Source of the DNA: Volvox africanus
Taxonomy: Eukaryota; Chlorophyta; Chlorophyceae; Chlamydomonadales; Volvocaceae
Assembly (NCBI GenBank): GCA_030268105.1
Contig: BSDZ01000094.1
Location: 3,630,501-3,694,500 of the forward strand
Length of the DNA: 64,000 bases
Direction: 5' to 3'
Shown: positions 45,434 through 56,373 of the stretch, piece after piece
How positions within the stretch are numbered: position 1 is the first letter of the stretch
How the letters are laid out: every line of letters starts with the position of its first letter
Notes under the pieces: model-generated
What the model saw: only the letters and a program-made list of their open reading frames with translations
Told to the model about the DNA's origin: nothing
Database searches by the model: none
Made by a program: the position numbers and the translations under genes

Positions 45434-47718
45434 TGTTGTGCTACGGTTCATTTCCCGCCGACGCGTAGGTCGACGCGATCCTACGAGGCGAAGTGCTTTT
45501 GTGATGAACGCATTACATATGAATGAATCTGCATGATATAAATGTATTCGCATACATTTATATATGCATCTGGCATGTTGTCATTATCCATCGCGACATC
45601 GCATCATGGCAAATCCGCCTAGCATGCATGAATAACCGAAGCATTGAAGTGCGCATTATGCTCGTGCTACAAAACGATAAGTAATATTATCTGATATAAT
45701 ATTACTTCATTTAAGCACACGTTGAGAGCGCCGCACTCGTCGCGATACATGCCCTGCAACCGGATATCGTTATCCGGACCCTTGCATCATGCGAATGCCG
45801 GAAAGGCTTATACGTTGTTACGAGTAGACATCGCCCACACGCAGTAGGGTTGTCACATCTAGGATCGGCCTCCTAATGTGAATCGTACGGCACTGCGATG
45901 CTGCGAGTATAACAGATGCGAGGACGGCTAAGCTAGACAAGACATTCGATACCGGAGAACACTCGTGTGTTCTATATTACTATTTCTATACACTATTCTA
46001 CTTAGCCCGAGCTAAGCCTGAACTTCGCTAATCACCGCCGCGTGATGATTGCTTGCTTCCGGCGCTGACGGCGATTTCGTCCATTGCATCGTTCCGATCC
46101 GTAAGACTGTAAGTTATATCTCTCTTCGTCTTGAAGTCTTCCGCTGTCTCTGTTTGCTCTCGCTTGCCTTGCTGTACTTGCAAGTGCTCGCGCATCGGTG
46201 TCGATAGTCTCCAGACGTGCAGATACTTATGAGCAAACGCGAACGAGAGGTACAACAATTTGGTATCGAGACAGGTTCGTTGCCTAACTGTCTCTCTTTG
46301 TCTAATCGGAAGTAGGTTCTTTCTATGGCGAGTTCCAGCGACGAACCACGAGGACCGCTAGATACTTTTGCCGAAGACTTAGGCCGCGCCGTTTTGGACG
46401 CCGCCGCTTCCGGTTTGTAATTGTTTAATTGCTTTTGTTTAGATTGCTGCACTTGTTGTGTAAGTGTACGCTCTGAGTCGCAGGTAATCTCAGTGCACCG
46501 GCATTGCTTGCCGCAGCGACTGAGACCGGCGTTCGTCCGGACCAGTTGGCGACTCTCATTGCCCAAACTACGGAGATCAGGACTCAGCTGGGCAATTACT
46601 TGCTGAGTTTGCTGAATCTTCTCAAGAGTACTGTCGGTAGGCTCACCGAATCGCTTTGTACTCTTGCCTTTGCGATAGAAGTCGGCTTCTATTACGCAAA
46701 ACTAGGGTATCGTTTCGTGCTCCATGTCCGCGGAACACGACGATACGCCGCACACTAGCCTAGCTAGCCAACCCGATTTCGTGGTAGCTGCTAGAGCGCC
46801 GGGTAGAGGTCTTGAGACTGTTGGCGCGCGAGCCACTCAAGAGCCCCTTTTCCTTCAGACCCCTGCTCACTTAATTGTGCCGCATTCAGCAGTGAACACG
46901 AATATGGACAACACTGCTGGACCAAGGGTTCTGCCATTACCTCAAGCTCGAGGGCATGATGACACCCCTGAGGTGATGAGATTGTCGATTCCCGTTCCTA
47001 GGCTCAATATTTCGCTGACCGACAAGACACCAGGGCATAGCATAGCCGATGCAACTCGTGCGTACGTGCGTGACGCTAAAAAGTACCTCCAAGCTGTTCA
47101 TGGTGGCGATAATGACGGTATCAGGTGTCTCTTCGTTGGTAACACCCTCGAGGGCTCAGCGAAGGACTGGTATCGCAATTGGACCAACGCCCGGGGCAAC
47201 TATACTTTTGACGAGTTGGTCGCCGCTTTGCTCGCACGATTCGCTACTGAGGTTCAAGCACGCGATGTGGAAGCTCGTAAGGTTTTGGCAGCCGGTAGCT
47301 ACCACATGCGTAGGGATGAAAATGTACCTGCGTACCAGTCACGCTTCGAAGCACTTGTGACTCCCATTGCTGACCTCACCGAATCTGAGCGTGTCTTTTG
47401 GTTTAGGCGAGGCCTAACGAAACTTTTGGCTAAATGGTGCGCTACTGACTTGGTTGGAGCGCAGATCAAGTCGTATGACGCGTTGGTCGCTTTTGCTAAG
47501 GGCGCGGAGATACGACTCCTTGCCGGCGAGGAAGAAGTCAAGTCTGCCCCTCGTGCAAATGCCGTGCAAGTGCAGGATCCGCTTGGGGAAGCTGTAGCTC
47601 TCGACCAGGACCTCGGCGCGACCCGCCCCACGCCTACTGCCGCGACGCGACACAGCAACGGGCAACGCAAGGCGCGCGGGGGCGCTAGCTCGGGTGTCCG
47701 TGGTACAGGAGGAGCAGG
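45434..47718 (+). mobile_element. truncated unit B5 (LTR and partial gag)
   Basis: LTR 45434-46257, then partial gag 46724-47718 with the same truncation point and private variants as B3. Together with F's 5' part it duplicates the B3-A4 block. Confidence 0.95.
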
Positions 47719-47821
47719 TGTTGTGCTACGGTTCATTTCCCGCCGACGCGTAGGTCGACGCGATCCTACGAGGCGAAGTGCTTTTGTGATGAACGCATTA
47801 CATATGAATGAATCTGCATGA
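46724..47821 (+). pseudogene. gag: 3'-truncated gag of unit B5
   Basis: Same as the B3 gag: 331 gag codons, then read-through into the LTR of F, ending at 47821. Confidence 0.9.
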
Positions 47822-48542
47822 TATAAATGTATTCGCATACATTTATATATGCATCTGGCATGTTGTCATTATCCATCGCGACATCGCATCATGGCAAATC
47901 CGCCTAGCATGCATGAATAACCGAATCCTTGAAGTGCGCATTATGCTCGTGCTACAAAACGATAAGTAATATTATCTGATATAATATTACTTCATTTAAG
48001 CACACGTTGAGAGCGCCGCACTCATCGCGATACATGCCCTGCAACCGGATATCGTTATCCGGACCCTTGCATCATGCGAATGCCGGAAAGGCTTATACGT
48101 TGTTACGAGTAGACATCGCCCACACGCAGTAGGGTTGTCACATCTAGGATCGGCCTCCTAATGTGAATCGTACGGCACTGCGATGCTGCGAGTATAACAG
48201 ATGCGAGGACGGCTAAGCTAGACAAGACATTCGATACCGGAGAACACTCGTGTGTTCTATATTACTATTTCTATACACTATTCTACTTAGCCCGAGCTAA
48301 GCCTGAACTTCGCTAATCACCGCCGCGTGATGATTGCTTGCTTCCGGCGCTGACGGCGATTTCGTCCATTGCATCGTTCCGATCCGTAAGACTGTAAGTT
48401 ATATCTCTCTTCGTCTTGAAGTCTTCCGCTGTCTCTGTTTGCTCTCGCTTGCCTTGCTGTACTTGCAAGTGCTCACGCATCGGTGTCGATAGTCTCCAGA
48501 CGTGCAGATACTTATGAGCAAACGCGAACGAGAGGTACAACA
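47719..48542 (+). repeat. 5' LTR of F
   Basis: 824 bp, array (A/B) LTR type: it carries TTACGAGTAG and GCCCACACGCAG where the E1/E3 LTRs have TTATGCGTAG and a TAGACGCAG variant. It is followed by a 3-base spacer and the primer-binding site. Confidence 0.95.
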
Positions 48543-48545
48543 ATT

Positions 48546-48560
48546 TGGTATCGAGACAGG
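48546..48560 (+). other. primer-binding site
   Basis: TGGTATCGAGACAGG starts three bases after the LTR end, CAACA. TGG pairs with the CCA end of a tRNA. The first seven bases (TGGTATC) match the usual initiator-Met primer site, but the following bases differ from it. The same sequence follows every LTR in the array and E1's 5' LTR. Confidence 0.65.
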
Positions 48561-49008
48561 TTCGTTGCCTAACTGTCTCTCTTTGTCTAATCGGAAGAAG
48601 GTTCTTTCTATGGCGAGTTCCAGCGACGAACCACGAGGACCGCTAGATACTTTTGCCGAAGACTTAGGCCGCGCCGTTTTGGACGCCGCCGCTTCCGGTT
48701 TGTAATTGTTTAATTGCTTTTGTTTAGATTGCTGCACTTGTTGTGTAAGTGTACGCTCTGAGTCGCAGGTAATCTCAGTGCACCGGCATTGCTTGCCGCA
48801 GCGACTGAGACCGGCGTTCGTCCGGACCAGTTGGCGACTCTCATTGCCCAAACTACGGAGATCAGGACTCAGCTGGGCAATTACTTGCTGAGTTTGCTGA
48901 ATCTTCTCAAGAGTACTGTCGGTAGGCTCACCGAATCGCTTTGTACTCTTGCCTTTGCGATAGAAGTCGGCTTCTATTACGCAAAACTAGGGTATCGTTT
49001 CGTGCTCC

Positions 49009-50244
49009 ATGTCCGCGGAACACGACGATACGCCGCACACTAGCCTAGCTAGCCAACCCGATTTCGTGGTAGCTGCTAGAGCGCCGGATAGAGGTCTTGA
49101 GACTGTTGGCGCGCGAGCCACTCAAGAGCCCCTTTTCCTTCAGACCCCTGCTCACTTAATTGTGCCGCATTCAGCAGTGAACACGAATATGGACAACACT
49201 GCTGGACCAAGGGTTCTGCCATTACCTCAAGCTCGAGGGCATGATGACACCCCTGAGGTGATGAGATTGTCGATTCCCGTTCCTAGGCTCAATATTTCGC
49301 TGACCGACAAGACACCAGGGCATAGCATAGCCGATGCAACTCGTGCGTACGTGCGTGACGCTAAAAAGTACCTCCAAGCTGTTCATGGTGGCGATAATGA
49401 CGGTATCAGGTGTCTCTTCGTTGGTAACACCCTCGAGGGCTCAGCGAAGGACTGGTATCGCAATTGGACCAACGCCCGGGGCAACTATACTTTTGACGAG
49501 TTGGTCGCCGCTTTGCTCGCACGATTCGCTACTGAGGTTCAAGCACGCGATGTGGAAGCTCGTAAGGTTTTGGCAGCCGGTAGCTACCACATGCGTAGGG
49601 ATGAAAATGTACCTGCGTACCAGTCACGCTTCGAAGCACTTGTGACTCCCATTGCTGACCTCACCGAATCTGAGCGTGTCTTTTGGTTTAGGCGAGGCCT
49701 AACGAAACTTTTGGCTAAATGGTGCGCCACTGACTTGGTTGGAGCGCAGATCAAGTCGTATGACGCGTTGGTCGCTTTTGCTAAGGGCGCGGAGATACGA
49801 CTCCTTGCCGGCGAGGAAGAAGTCAAGTCTGCCCCTCGTGCAAATGCCGTGCAAGTGCAGGATCCGCTTGGGGAAGCTGTGGCTCTCGACCAGGACCTCG
49901 GTGCGACCCGCCCCACGCCTACTGCCGCGACGCGACGCAGCAACGGGCAACGCAAGGCGCGCGTGGGCGCTAGCTCGGGTGTCCGTGGTACAGGAGGAGC
50001 AGGTCCGAGCTCGGACCCAGCTAGGAACAGGAAGCGTGGTGGTGCGCCATCGTCGGCAGCCGCACAGCGTTCCGACCCCAACGCGAAGCGTACTCGTACG
50101 GACGACACATTTATGCCAAAATGGAATTGCAATCGTTCCGAATTCGAGCGTCGGAAATTGGCCAATGTTTGTCTACGGTGTGCGGAGAATCATTCCACGA
50201 AGGATTGCCCTCTAATGCCGCCGTTTGTACCTCAGCCGAAATAG
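49009..50244 (+). CDS. gag: gag of F
   Basis: A 411-residue capsid/nucleocapsid protein that packages element RNA in cytoplasmic particles. The ATG at 49009 is used because the frame is open from there. Residues of about 80-260 form the helical retrotransposon Gag core (for example RAYVRDAKKYLQAV, KDWYRNWTNARG, ESERVFWFRRGL). A Gly/Arg-rich basic stretch follows, then one zinc knuckle, C388-x2-C391-x3-H395-x4-C400, with one residue fewer than the usual CCHC spacing. It ends at UAG, and pol follows in the same frame. A spliced upstream leader may add an N-terminus. Confidence 0.9.
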   Translation: MSAEHDDTPHTSLASQPDFVVAARAPDRGLETVGARATQEPLFLQTPAHLIVPHSAVNTNMDNTAGPRVLPLPQARGHDDTPEVMRLSIPVPRLNISLTDKTPGHSIADATRAYVRDAKKYLQAVHGGDNDGIRCLFVGNTLEGSAKDWYRNWTNARGNYTFDELVAALLARFATEVQARDVEARKVLAAGSYHMRRDENVPAYQSRFEALVTPIADLTESERVFWFRRGLTKLLAKWCATDLVGAQIKSYDALVAFAKGAEIRLLAGEEEVKSAPRANAVQVQDPLGEAVALDQDLGATRPTPTAATRRSNGQRKARVGASSGVRGTGGAGPSSDPARNRKRGGAPSSAAAQRSDPNAKRTRTDDTFMPKWNCNRSEFERRKLANVCLRCAENHSTKDCPLMPPFVPQPK

Positions 50245-50271
50245 GGGCTTGCCCGGGTTCCTGCGGAGGGG
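50242..50271 (+). promoter_or_regulatory. in-frame UAG between gag and pol, likely read-through site
   Basis: Gag ends AAA UAG GGG, and the same frame stays open without another stop into pol. The UAG and the following GC-rich bases (GGGGCTTGCCCGGG, with a GGGC/GCCC stem) are the same in A1, A2, A4, F and E1. A frame-preserving single stop fits termination read-through, as in gammaretroviruses. No frameshift site is needed. Confidence 0.6.
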
Positions 50272-53200
50272 GCACCACCTGGGATTTCTGAACTAACGCG
50301 TGGTCGGTGGTCATCCTTACGGCCAGCCATTAAGGCATTGTTGCCTTGTGTACTTGGACACATCGAGCGAGTCATTGCGCGACGCATCACGCTTGACGGA
50401 CGCACGGGACTTCTCTGCTTCGACCCGTTGTGTAATTTGTTTACACCTCGCCGTCCCCTGTCGTCTATCGATCTGTCTAACCACGTGGTTTTGTTCATCC
50501 CCTCGTCTCTGCGTGAGATGTCGGAACAGTTGGCCATATACAGGAGATGTAGGCGTCAATATCCAGGCACGGCCGCATGTGTATTACTCCCTGCCTTCTG
50601 TCAGCGCAAGGCAGAGGCATCGTTAAGGGGTATGCGGCATGTCCACCGGTTCGAGCCGGGCACCGTTTTGTTTAATGGTGTGGATCGGGAGGGTACGCTG
50701 GCTCCGTGGCCACACCTATCCTACTCGGTTGACGTTTGGTACGAAGCTCCTGATGGGGGTGCCGTTGGTTACGGACCCGCCTTAAGTGCACTGACGTTGT
50801 CTGCTGGGCAGTCGCTCGTAGATAACCGTGTCCCTGTGGTTCAGATCGGTTTGAATGGCCGTACTCTGAAGGCACTTGTTGACACCGGTGCCAGCGACGA
50901 CTTCATCTCTGTCGCAGAGGTGAACGCGCTGGGGTTGTCCCCAGAGTCGTCTGATTGTCCACAGGTTACCCTTGCTGACGGGGGTAAGCATCCCATCGTG
51001 GGCAGGATTACCCTTAGCCTATCGATAGGCCCTTTGCGTGTTGTGACCCGGCCGTACGTGCTGCAGGGCTTAGCAGAGACTGCACCGTACATAATGGGGT
51101 CGTCGACATTACGACAGTACCGCGCGCGCATCGACATGGAGACCGCAACCCTGCATATGTGCAAGGGTACTCTGTCGATTAAGGTACCTTTCCTGTCGTT
51201 CGAACATGTCACACCAAAGGAGGGCGAAACTGAGGCGGTGCCTATGGTTAATTTCGCTGTGACCGCAATGGCCGCGCGAATCGAACCAGAGCTAGTCGGG
51301 CGTAAGGAGGCCGTCCGTTTGTTACGGAAGGGTGCCCACGGACTGCTTTTAAGGCCGCGGGTGAGCTGTTGTGTCACCACCGCGCAGATTTCTGCGGATC
51401 CTGAGGTTGAGGCCCTACTGTCGCAGTATGAGGACGTCTTTAAAGATATCCCTGGCCTACCACCTATGCGTCCTGTTGATCACACAATCCCTCTCATGCC
51501 TGGAGCGCAGCCTACAGCCCGGCCAATGTACAGGTTGAGTCCATTGGAGCTGGATGAGGTAAAGCGCCAGGTGACGGATTTACTCGCGAAGGGTATGATA
51601 CGCCCCAGCACATCCCCGTTTTCTGCACCGATTTTGTTTGTCGGTAAGAAGGATGGGACCTTGCGCATGTGCATTGATTACCGGGGGTTAAATGCGAATA
51701 CGGTGAAAAATCGCTACCCTTTGCCACGTGTTGACGACCTGTTGGATAAGCTGAAGGGCTCGGCTTATTTTTCCTCAATTGACTTACAACAGGGCTACAA
51801 TCAGATTCGCATCGCTGCCTCTGATATCCCGAAAACTGCTTTTCGGACGCCCTTCGGTCACTTTGAGTATACGGTCCTATCATTTGGTTTGACTAATGCC
51901 CCTGCAACGTTTCAGGCGGTTATGGACCGGATGTTTAGGCCGTTTATCGACAGGTTCGTTGTTTGCTACCTGGATGACATCTTGGTATATTCTAAGACGC
52001 GCGAGGAGCACTTGGAGCATTTGCGGCTCGTGCTCGACGTTATGAGGCGGGAGCAATTGTTTGCTAAACGCGCCAAATGCTTTTGGGCGCAGCCTCAGGT
52101 GGAATATTTGGGCCACATTGTGTCGGCCACCGGTGTGAAGATGGACCCGCGGAAGGTCGCCGTGGTTCGCGATTGGCCCGCGCCTCAGAACCTCACGGAG
52201 CTGCGTAAGTTCCTTGGCTTGACCAATTATTTCCGGAAGTTCATTGAAAAATATTCCATCATTGCGGCCCCGCTTACTAACTTAACTCGCAAAGGCGTTT
52301 TCGTTTCGCTCGAGTCGTGGACGTCGCAATGCCAGCGGGCATTCGAAGAGCTCAAACGGATCGTTGCCGAAGATGTCACCCTTGCATTCCCTGATTACTC
52401 GTTGCCATTTCGTGTTGAGGTAGTGTCTGATGCCTCAATATTTGGAAGCGGCGCTGTATTGTTACAGGAAGGGCGACCGATCGCCTTCACGAGTAAGAAG
52501 TTTTCTGGTGCGGAGATTCGCTACACCACTGGGGAACAGGAGCTTCTGGCCGTACTGCATGCTTTAAAGGAATGGCGCTGTTACCTCGAGGGACGCCCGT
52601 TTACTTTAAAGACTGACCATAAGCCCCTAACGTTTTTGCAAAGCGTTCCGACGTTGAACCGCCGTCAAGCTAGGTGGATGGAATATCTAGCTAGGTTCAA
52701 CTGCACCTGGGAGACGGACCTCGCGGAGCGGTTGAAGGCTGCCTACAGCGCAGACGCCTGGTTCGCGGACCCAGCTAATGTAGAAAACCTTCGCAAGCAG
52801 AATGGCCTTTGGCTACGGACGGAGGGTGCAGCTACGCAAATCGTCGTTCCGAACGACGACGCGCTACGCTACGACATCCTTGCGCGGTTCCACGAGGACC
52901 CGTTAGCAGGACACCCTGGTAGCAAGCGATTGATCGACTTGGTGCAACGTTCCTTTTGGTGGCCTCGTTTGGCTAAGGATGCGGCGAACTTCGTCCAGAC
53001 ATGCAGTCTGTGCCAGCGCAATAAGGCTTTGTCCGGTAAGGGCCATGGGTTGTTGCAACCGTTGCCTGTCCCGGATGCGCCTTGGGAAAGTGTTTCCATG
53101 GACTTCGTAGTCGCGCTGCCCAAAACTGAGGGGGGATACGATGCGGTGTTCGTAATGGTCGATCGTCTGACTAAGATGGTTCACCTAGCACCATGCACAT

Positions 53201-54192
53201 CATCCTGCACGGCTGAGCAAACCGCACGTTTGTTTTTCGATAATGTGGTTCGGTTACACGGGGTTCCCAAAAATGTGATCTCGGACCGCGGTGGACAGTT
53301 CACGTCTAAGTTTTGGGAAGCGCTCTGCAAACTAGTTGGCATGCGCGTCAACCTGAGCACGGCGTATCACCCGCAGACTGATGGTCAAACCGAACGCACA
53401 AACCGCACGTTGGGTGATATGTTGCGCAATTATGCTGGTCGCACACCACTTGTTTGGGATACATATTTGACTGCGGCAGAATTCGCGCTTAACAACGCTG
53501 TTAACCGCTCTACAGGCAAAAGTCCGTTCTTTCTTAACTACGGGTTTCATCCCGCGCTACCCGTGTGGCGTGAGTTGGAAGTGAACGTGCCTGCTGCTAA
53601 ACTTTTTGCCAAGTCTTTTATGTCCCGAATCACAGACGCGAAGTCGTGTTTGGACGCGGCGCAGCAACGAACGACGGAATACTATAACAAATCCAAGCAG
53701 GATGTGACGTTTTCGGAGGGGCAACTCGTGTTGCTAAGCACCAAGAACTTGCGTTCCTTGGCCGACGGATCCCGAAAACTTTTACCCCGCTGGATTGGTC
53801 CGTATCCTGTCATGCGCATGGTTGGGAATGTGGCTGTGGAGCTTGCATTGCCCACTGATATGACCATTCACCCCACATTTCACGTATCGCTTGTTCGTCC
53901 GTATCGTGGTACGGAGCCCGTCCCTGAGCCTGCTAACGCCCCCGCAGCGATCGAACCAGTTCCCGAGACCTGGATCGCTGGTAAACAGAAGTTTTACGAT
54001 GTGGAGCGGGTGTTAGATTATCGCGCGCGTCGTGTGGGCCGACACCGACGTAAGCGAACAGTACACGAGTACTTGGTTAAGTGGACAGGGTATACCGATG
54101 AGCACAACTCATGGGAACCGGCACGCAACTTCTCACAGGACATGAAACCCCTGCTCGAAGAAGCCCGCAAACGTGCCACACAAGCCCAATGA
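50245..54192 (+). CDS. pol: pol of F: extra domain, protease, RT, RNase H, integrase, chromodomain
   Basis: Polyprotein of 1315 residues counted from after the UAG. Residues of about 25-190 form an unrecognised domain. The aspartic protease has VDTGASDDF with D213. RT has YLDD at 575-578. RNase H begins near SDAS (D729) and has [16 protein letters not shown]. Integrase has an HHCC zinc site ([10 protein letters not shown]), then D953, D1014 and E1050 (D-x60-D-x35-E). A chromodomain lies at about 1250-1305 ([26 protein letters not shown]), which marks a chromovirus whose integrase is guided to methylated-histone chromatin. Compared with E1 and E3, 38 codons are missing after FNCTWE, including the NIADALSRHP motif. 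The frame is otherwise open. Confidence 0.93.
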   Translation, partial: GLARVPAEGAPPGISELTRGRWSSLRPAIKALLPCVLGHIERVIARRITLDGRTGLLCFDPLCNLFTPRRPLSSIDLSNHVVLFIPSSLREMSEQLAIYRRCRRQYPGTAACVLLPAFCQRKAEASLRGMRHVHRFEPGTVLFNGVDREGTLAPWPHLSYSVDVWYEAPDGGAVGYGPALSALTLSAGQSLVDNRVPVVQIGLNGRTLKALVDTGASDDFISVAEVNALGLSPESSDCPQVTLADGGKHPIVGRITLSLSIGPLRVVTRPYVLQGLAETAPYIMGSSTLRQYRARIDMETATLHMCKGTLSIKVPFLSFEHVTPKEGETEAVPMVNFAVTAMAARIEPELVGRKEAVRLLRKGAHGLLLRPRVSCCVTTAQISADPEVEALLSQYEDVFKDIPGLPPMRPVDHTIPLMPGAQPTARPMYRLSPLELDEVKRQVTDLLAKGMIRPSTSPFSAPILFVGKKDGTLRMCIDYRGLNANTVKNRYPLPRVDDLLDKLKGSAYFSSIDLQQGYNQIRIAASDIPKTAFRTPFGHFEYTVLSFGLTNAPATFQAVMDRMFRPFIDRFVVCYLDDILVYSKTREEHLEHLRLVLDVMRREQLFAKRAKCFWAQPQVEYLGHIVSATGVKMDPRKVAVVRDWPAPQNLTELRKFLGLTNYFRKFIEKYSIIAAPLTNLTRKGVFVSLESWTSQCQRAFEELKRIVAEDVTLAFPDYSLPFRVEVVSDASIFGSGAVLLQEGRPIAFTSKKFSGAEIRYTTGEQELLAVLHALKEWRCYLEGRPFTLKTDHKPLTFLQSVPTLNRRQARWMEYLARFNCTWETDLAERLKAAYSADAWFADPANVENLRKQNGLWLRTEGAATQIVVPNDDALRYDILARFHEDPLAGHPGSKRLIDLVQRSFWWPRLAKDAANFVQTCSLCQRNKALSGKGHGLLQPLPVPDAPWESVSMDFVVALPKTEGGYDAVFVMVDRLTKMVHLAPCTSSCTAEQTARLFFDNVVRLHGVPKNVISDRGGQFTSKFWEALCKLVGMRVNLSTAYHPQTDGQTERTNRTLGDMLRNYAGRTPLVWDTYLTAAEFALNNAVNRSTGKSPFFLNYGFHPALPVWRELEVNVPAAKLFAKSFMSRITDAKSCLDAAQQRTTEYYNKSKQDVTFSEGQLVLLSTKNLRSLADGSRKLLPRWIGPYPVMRMVGNVAVELALPTDMTIHPTFHVSLVRPYRGTEPVPEPANAPAAIEPVPETWIAGKQKFYDVERVLDYRARRVGRHRRKRTVHEYLVKWTGYTDEHNSWEPARNFSQDMKPLLEEARKRATQAQ

Positions 54193-54236
54193 CCCCTGCA
54201 GTCGATGCTGTATGATGCAGCGAGGACGCTGCATAC

Positions 54237-54251
54237 GGGAGGGGGGATAAT
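54237..54251 (+). other. polypurine tract of F
   Basis: GGGAGGGGGGATAAT lies immediately before the 3' LTR. It would prime plus-strand DNA synthesis. The same tract precedes the 3' LTR of E1 and E3. Confidence 0.85.
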
Positions 54252-55075
54252 TGTTGTGCTACGGTTCATTTCCCGCCGACGCGTAGGTCGACGCGATCCT
54301 ACGAGGCGAAGTGCTTTTGTGATGAACGCATTACATATGAATGAATCTGCATGATATAAATGTATTCGCATACATTTATATATGCATCTGGCATGTTGTC
54401 ATTATCCATCGCGACATCGCATCATGGCAAATCCGCCTAGCATGCATGAATAACCGAATCCTTGAAGTGCGCATTATGCTCGTGCTACAAAACGATAAGT
54501 AATATTATCTGATATAATATTACTTCATTTAAGCACACGTTGAGAGCGCCGCACTCGTCGCGATACATGCCCTGCAACCGGATATCGTTATCCGGACCCT
54601 TGCATCATGCAAATGCCGGAAAGGCTTATACGTTATTATGCGTAGACATCGCCTAGACGCAGTAGGGTTGTCACATCTAGGATCGGCCTCCTGATGTGAA
54701 TCGTACGGCATTGCGATGCTGCGAGTATAACAGATGCGAGGACGGCTAAGCTAGACAAGACATTCGATACCGGAGAACACTCGTGTGTTCTATATTACTA
54801 TTTCTATACACTATTCTACTTAGCCCGAGCTAAGCCTGAACTTCGCTAATCACCGCCGCGTGATGATTGCTTGCTTCCGGCGCTGACGGCGACTTCGTCC
54901 ATTGCATCGTTCCGATCCGTAAGACTGTAAGTTATATCTCTCTTCGTCTTGAAGTCTTCCGCTGTCTCTGTTTGCTCTCGCTTGCCTTGCTGTACTTGCA
55001 AGTGCTCGCGCATCGGTGTCGATAGTCTCCAGACGTGCAGATACTTATGAGCAAACGCGAACGAGAGGTACAACA
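54252..55075 (+). repeat. 3' LTR of F, right boundary of the array
   Basis: 824 bp, followed directly by GGACT (55076-55080), the right copy of the array's target duplication. It shares TTATGCGTAGAC and TAGACGCAG with the E1/E3 LTRs rather than with the 5' LTR of F or the other array LTRs. Confidence 0.95.
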
Positions 55076-56373
55076 GGACTCAACCTGTACATTGGCCGGG
55101 CCGTAGGCTGCGCTCCAGGCATGAGAGGGATTGTGTGATCAACAGGACGCATAGGTGGTAGGCCAGGGATATCTTTAAAGACGTCCTCATACTGCGACAG
55201 TAGGGCCTCAACCTCAGGATCCGCAGAAATCTGCGCGGTGGTGACACAACAGCTCACCCGCGGCCTTAAAAGCAGTCCGTGGGCACCCTTCCGTAACAAA
55301 CGGACGGCCTCCTTACGCCCGACTAGCTCTGGTTCGATTCGCGCGGCCATTGCGGTCACAGCGAAATTAACCATAGGCACCGCCTCAGTTTCGCCCTCCT
55401 TTGGTGTGACATGTTCGAACGACAGGAAAGGTACCTTAATCGACAGAGTACCCTTGCACATATGCAGGGTTGCGGTCTCCATGTCGATGCGCGCGCGGTA
55501 CTGTCGTAATGTCGACGACCCCATTATGTACGGTGCAGTCTCTGCTAAGCCCTGCAGCACGTACGGCCGGGTCACAACACGCAAAGGGCCTATCGATAGG
55601 CTAAGGGTAATCCTGCCCACGATGGGATGCTTACCCCCGTCAGCAAGGGTAACCTGTGGACAATCAGACGACTCTGGGGACAACCCCAGCGCGTTCATCT
55701 CTGCGACAGAGATGAAGTCGTCGCTGGCACCGGTGTCAACAAGTGCCTTCAGAGTACGGCCATTCAAACCGATCTGAACCACAGGGACACGGTTATCTAC
55801 GAGCGGCTGCCCAGCAGACAACGTCAGTGCACTTAAGGCGGGTCCGTAACCAACAGCACCCCCATCAGGAGCTTCGTACCAAACGTCAACCGAGTAGGAT
55901 AGGCGTGGCCACGGAGCCAGCGTACCCTCCCGATCCACACCATTAAACAAAACGGTGCCCGGCTCGAACCGGTGGACATGCCGCATACCCCTTAACGATG
56001 CCTCTGCCTTGCGCCGACAGAAAGCAGGGAGTAATACACATGCGGCAGTGCCTGGATATTGACGCCTACATCTCCTGTATATGGCCAACTGTTCCGACAT
56101 CTCACGCAGAGACGAGGGGATGAACAAAACCACGTGGTTAGACAGATCGATAGACGACAGGGGACGGCGAGGTGTAAACAAATTACACAACGGGTCGAAG
56201 CAGAGAAGTCCCGTGCGTCCGTCAAGCGTGATGCGTCGCGCAATGACTCGCTCGATGTGTCCAAGTGCACAAGGCAACAATGCCTTAACGGCTGGCCGTA
56301 AGGATGACCACCGACCACGCGTTAGTTCAGAAATCCCAGGTGGTGCCCCCTCCACAGGAACCCGGGCAAGCCC
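55076..56373 (-). pseudogene. pol: E1 pol, 5' part (extra domain, protease, start of RT)
   Basis: Follows the E1 gag UAG (56376-56374) in frame and stays open to the array insertion at 55076. It contains the same unrecognised N-terminal domain as F pol and the protease DTGASDDF motif (near 55735). The frame then meets the inserted LTR; the remainder is at 33707-30939. Confidence 0.9.

Larger units (their letters stand above)
33708..55075 (+). mobile_element. tandem array of truncated chromovirus units ending in a two-LTR element
   Basis: The whole block is flanked by GGACT (33703-33707 and 55076-55080) and lies inside E1's reverse transcriptase. It reads in one direction as six LTR-headed units: 33708-36854, 36855-40001, 40002-42286, 42287-45433, 45434-47718 and 47719-55075, with lengths 3147, 3147, 2285, 3147, 2285 and 7357 bp. 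All 3147-bp units stop at the same base in pol (after GGCCGTACT); both 2285-bp units stop at the same base in gag (after GGAGCAGG). Each truncation runs directly into the next LTR, and the missing right halves are nowhere in the block. Confidence 0.95.
47719..55075 (+). mobile_element. chromovirus element F, with both LTRs
   Basis: The only contiguous two-LTR copy, 7357 bp: LTR 47719-48542, primer-binding site from 48546, gag 49009-50244, pol 50245-54192, purine tract 54237-54251 and LTR 54252-55075. Both genes are open apart from the UAG between them. It is nevertheless defective, because pol lacks 38 codons covering the RNase H end motif and the RNase H-integrase linker. Its LTRs differ at about eleven positions, and the 3' LTR resembles the E1/E3 type, so the two ends probably come from different copies. 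Confidence 0.95.

Noticed and set aside
33708..47718. CRISPR-like or satellite interpretation of the regular array
   Set aside because: The units are kilobases long, each headed by a complete LTR and carrying gag. They are retroelement fragments.
50242..50244. UAG read as a reassigned glutamine codon, as in some ulvophycean algae
   Set aside because: The coiled-coil gene at 9119 and the accessory gene at 21480 both end sensibly at TAG, so standard code with read-through is simpler.
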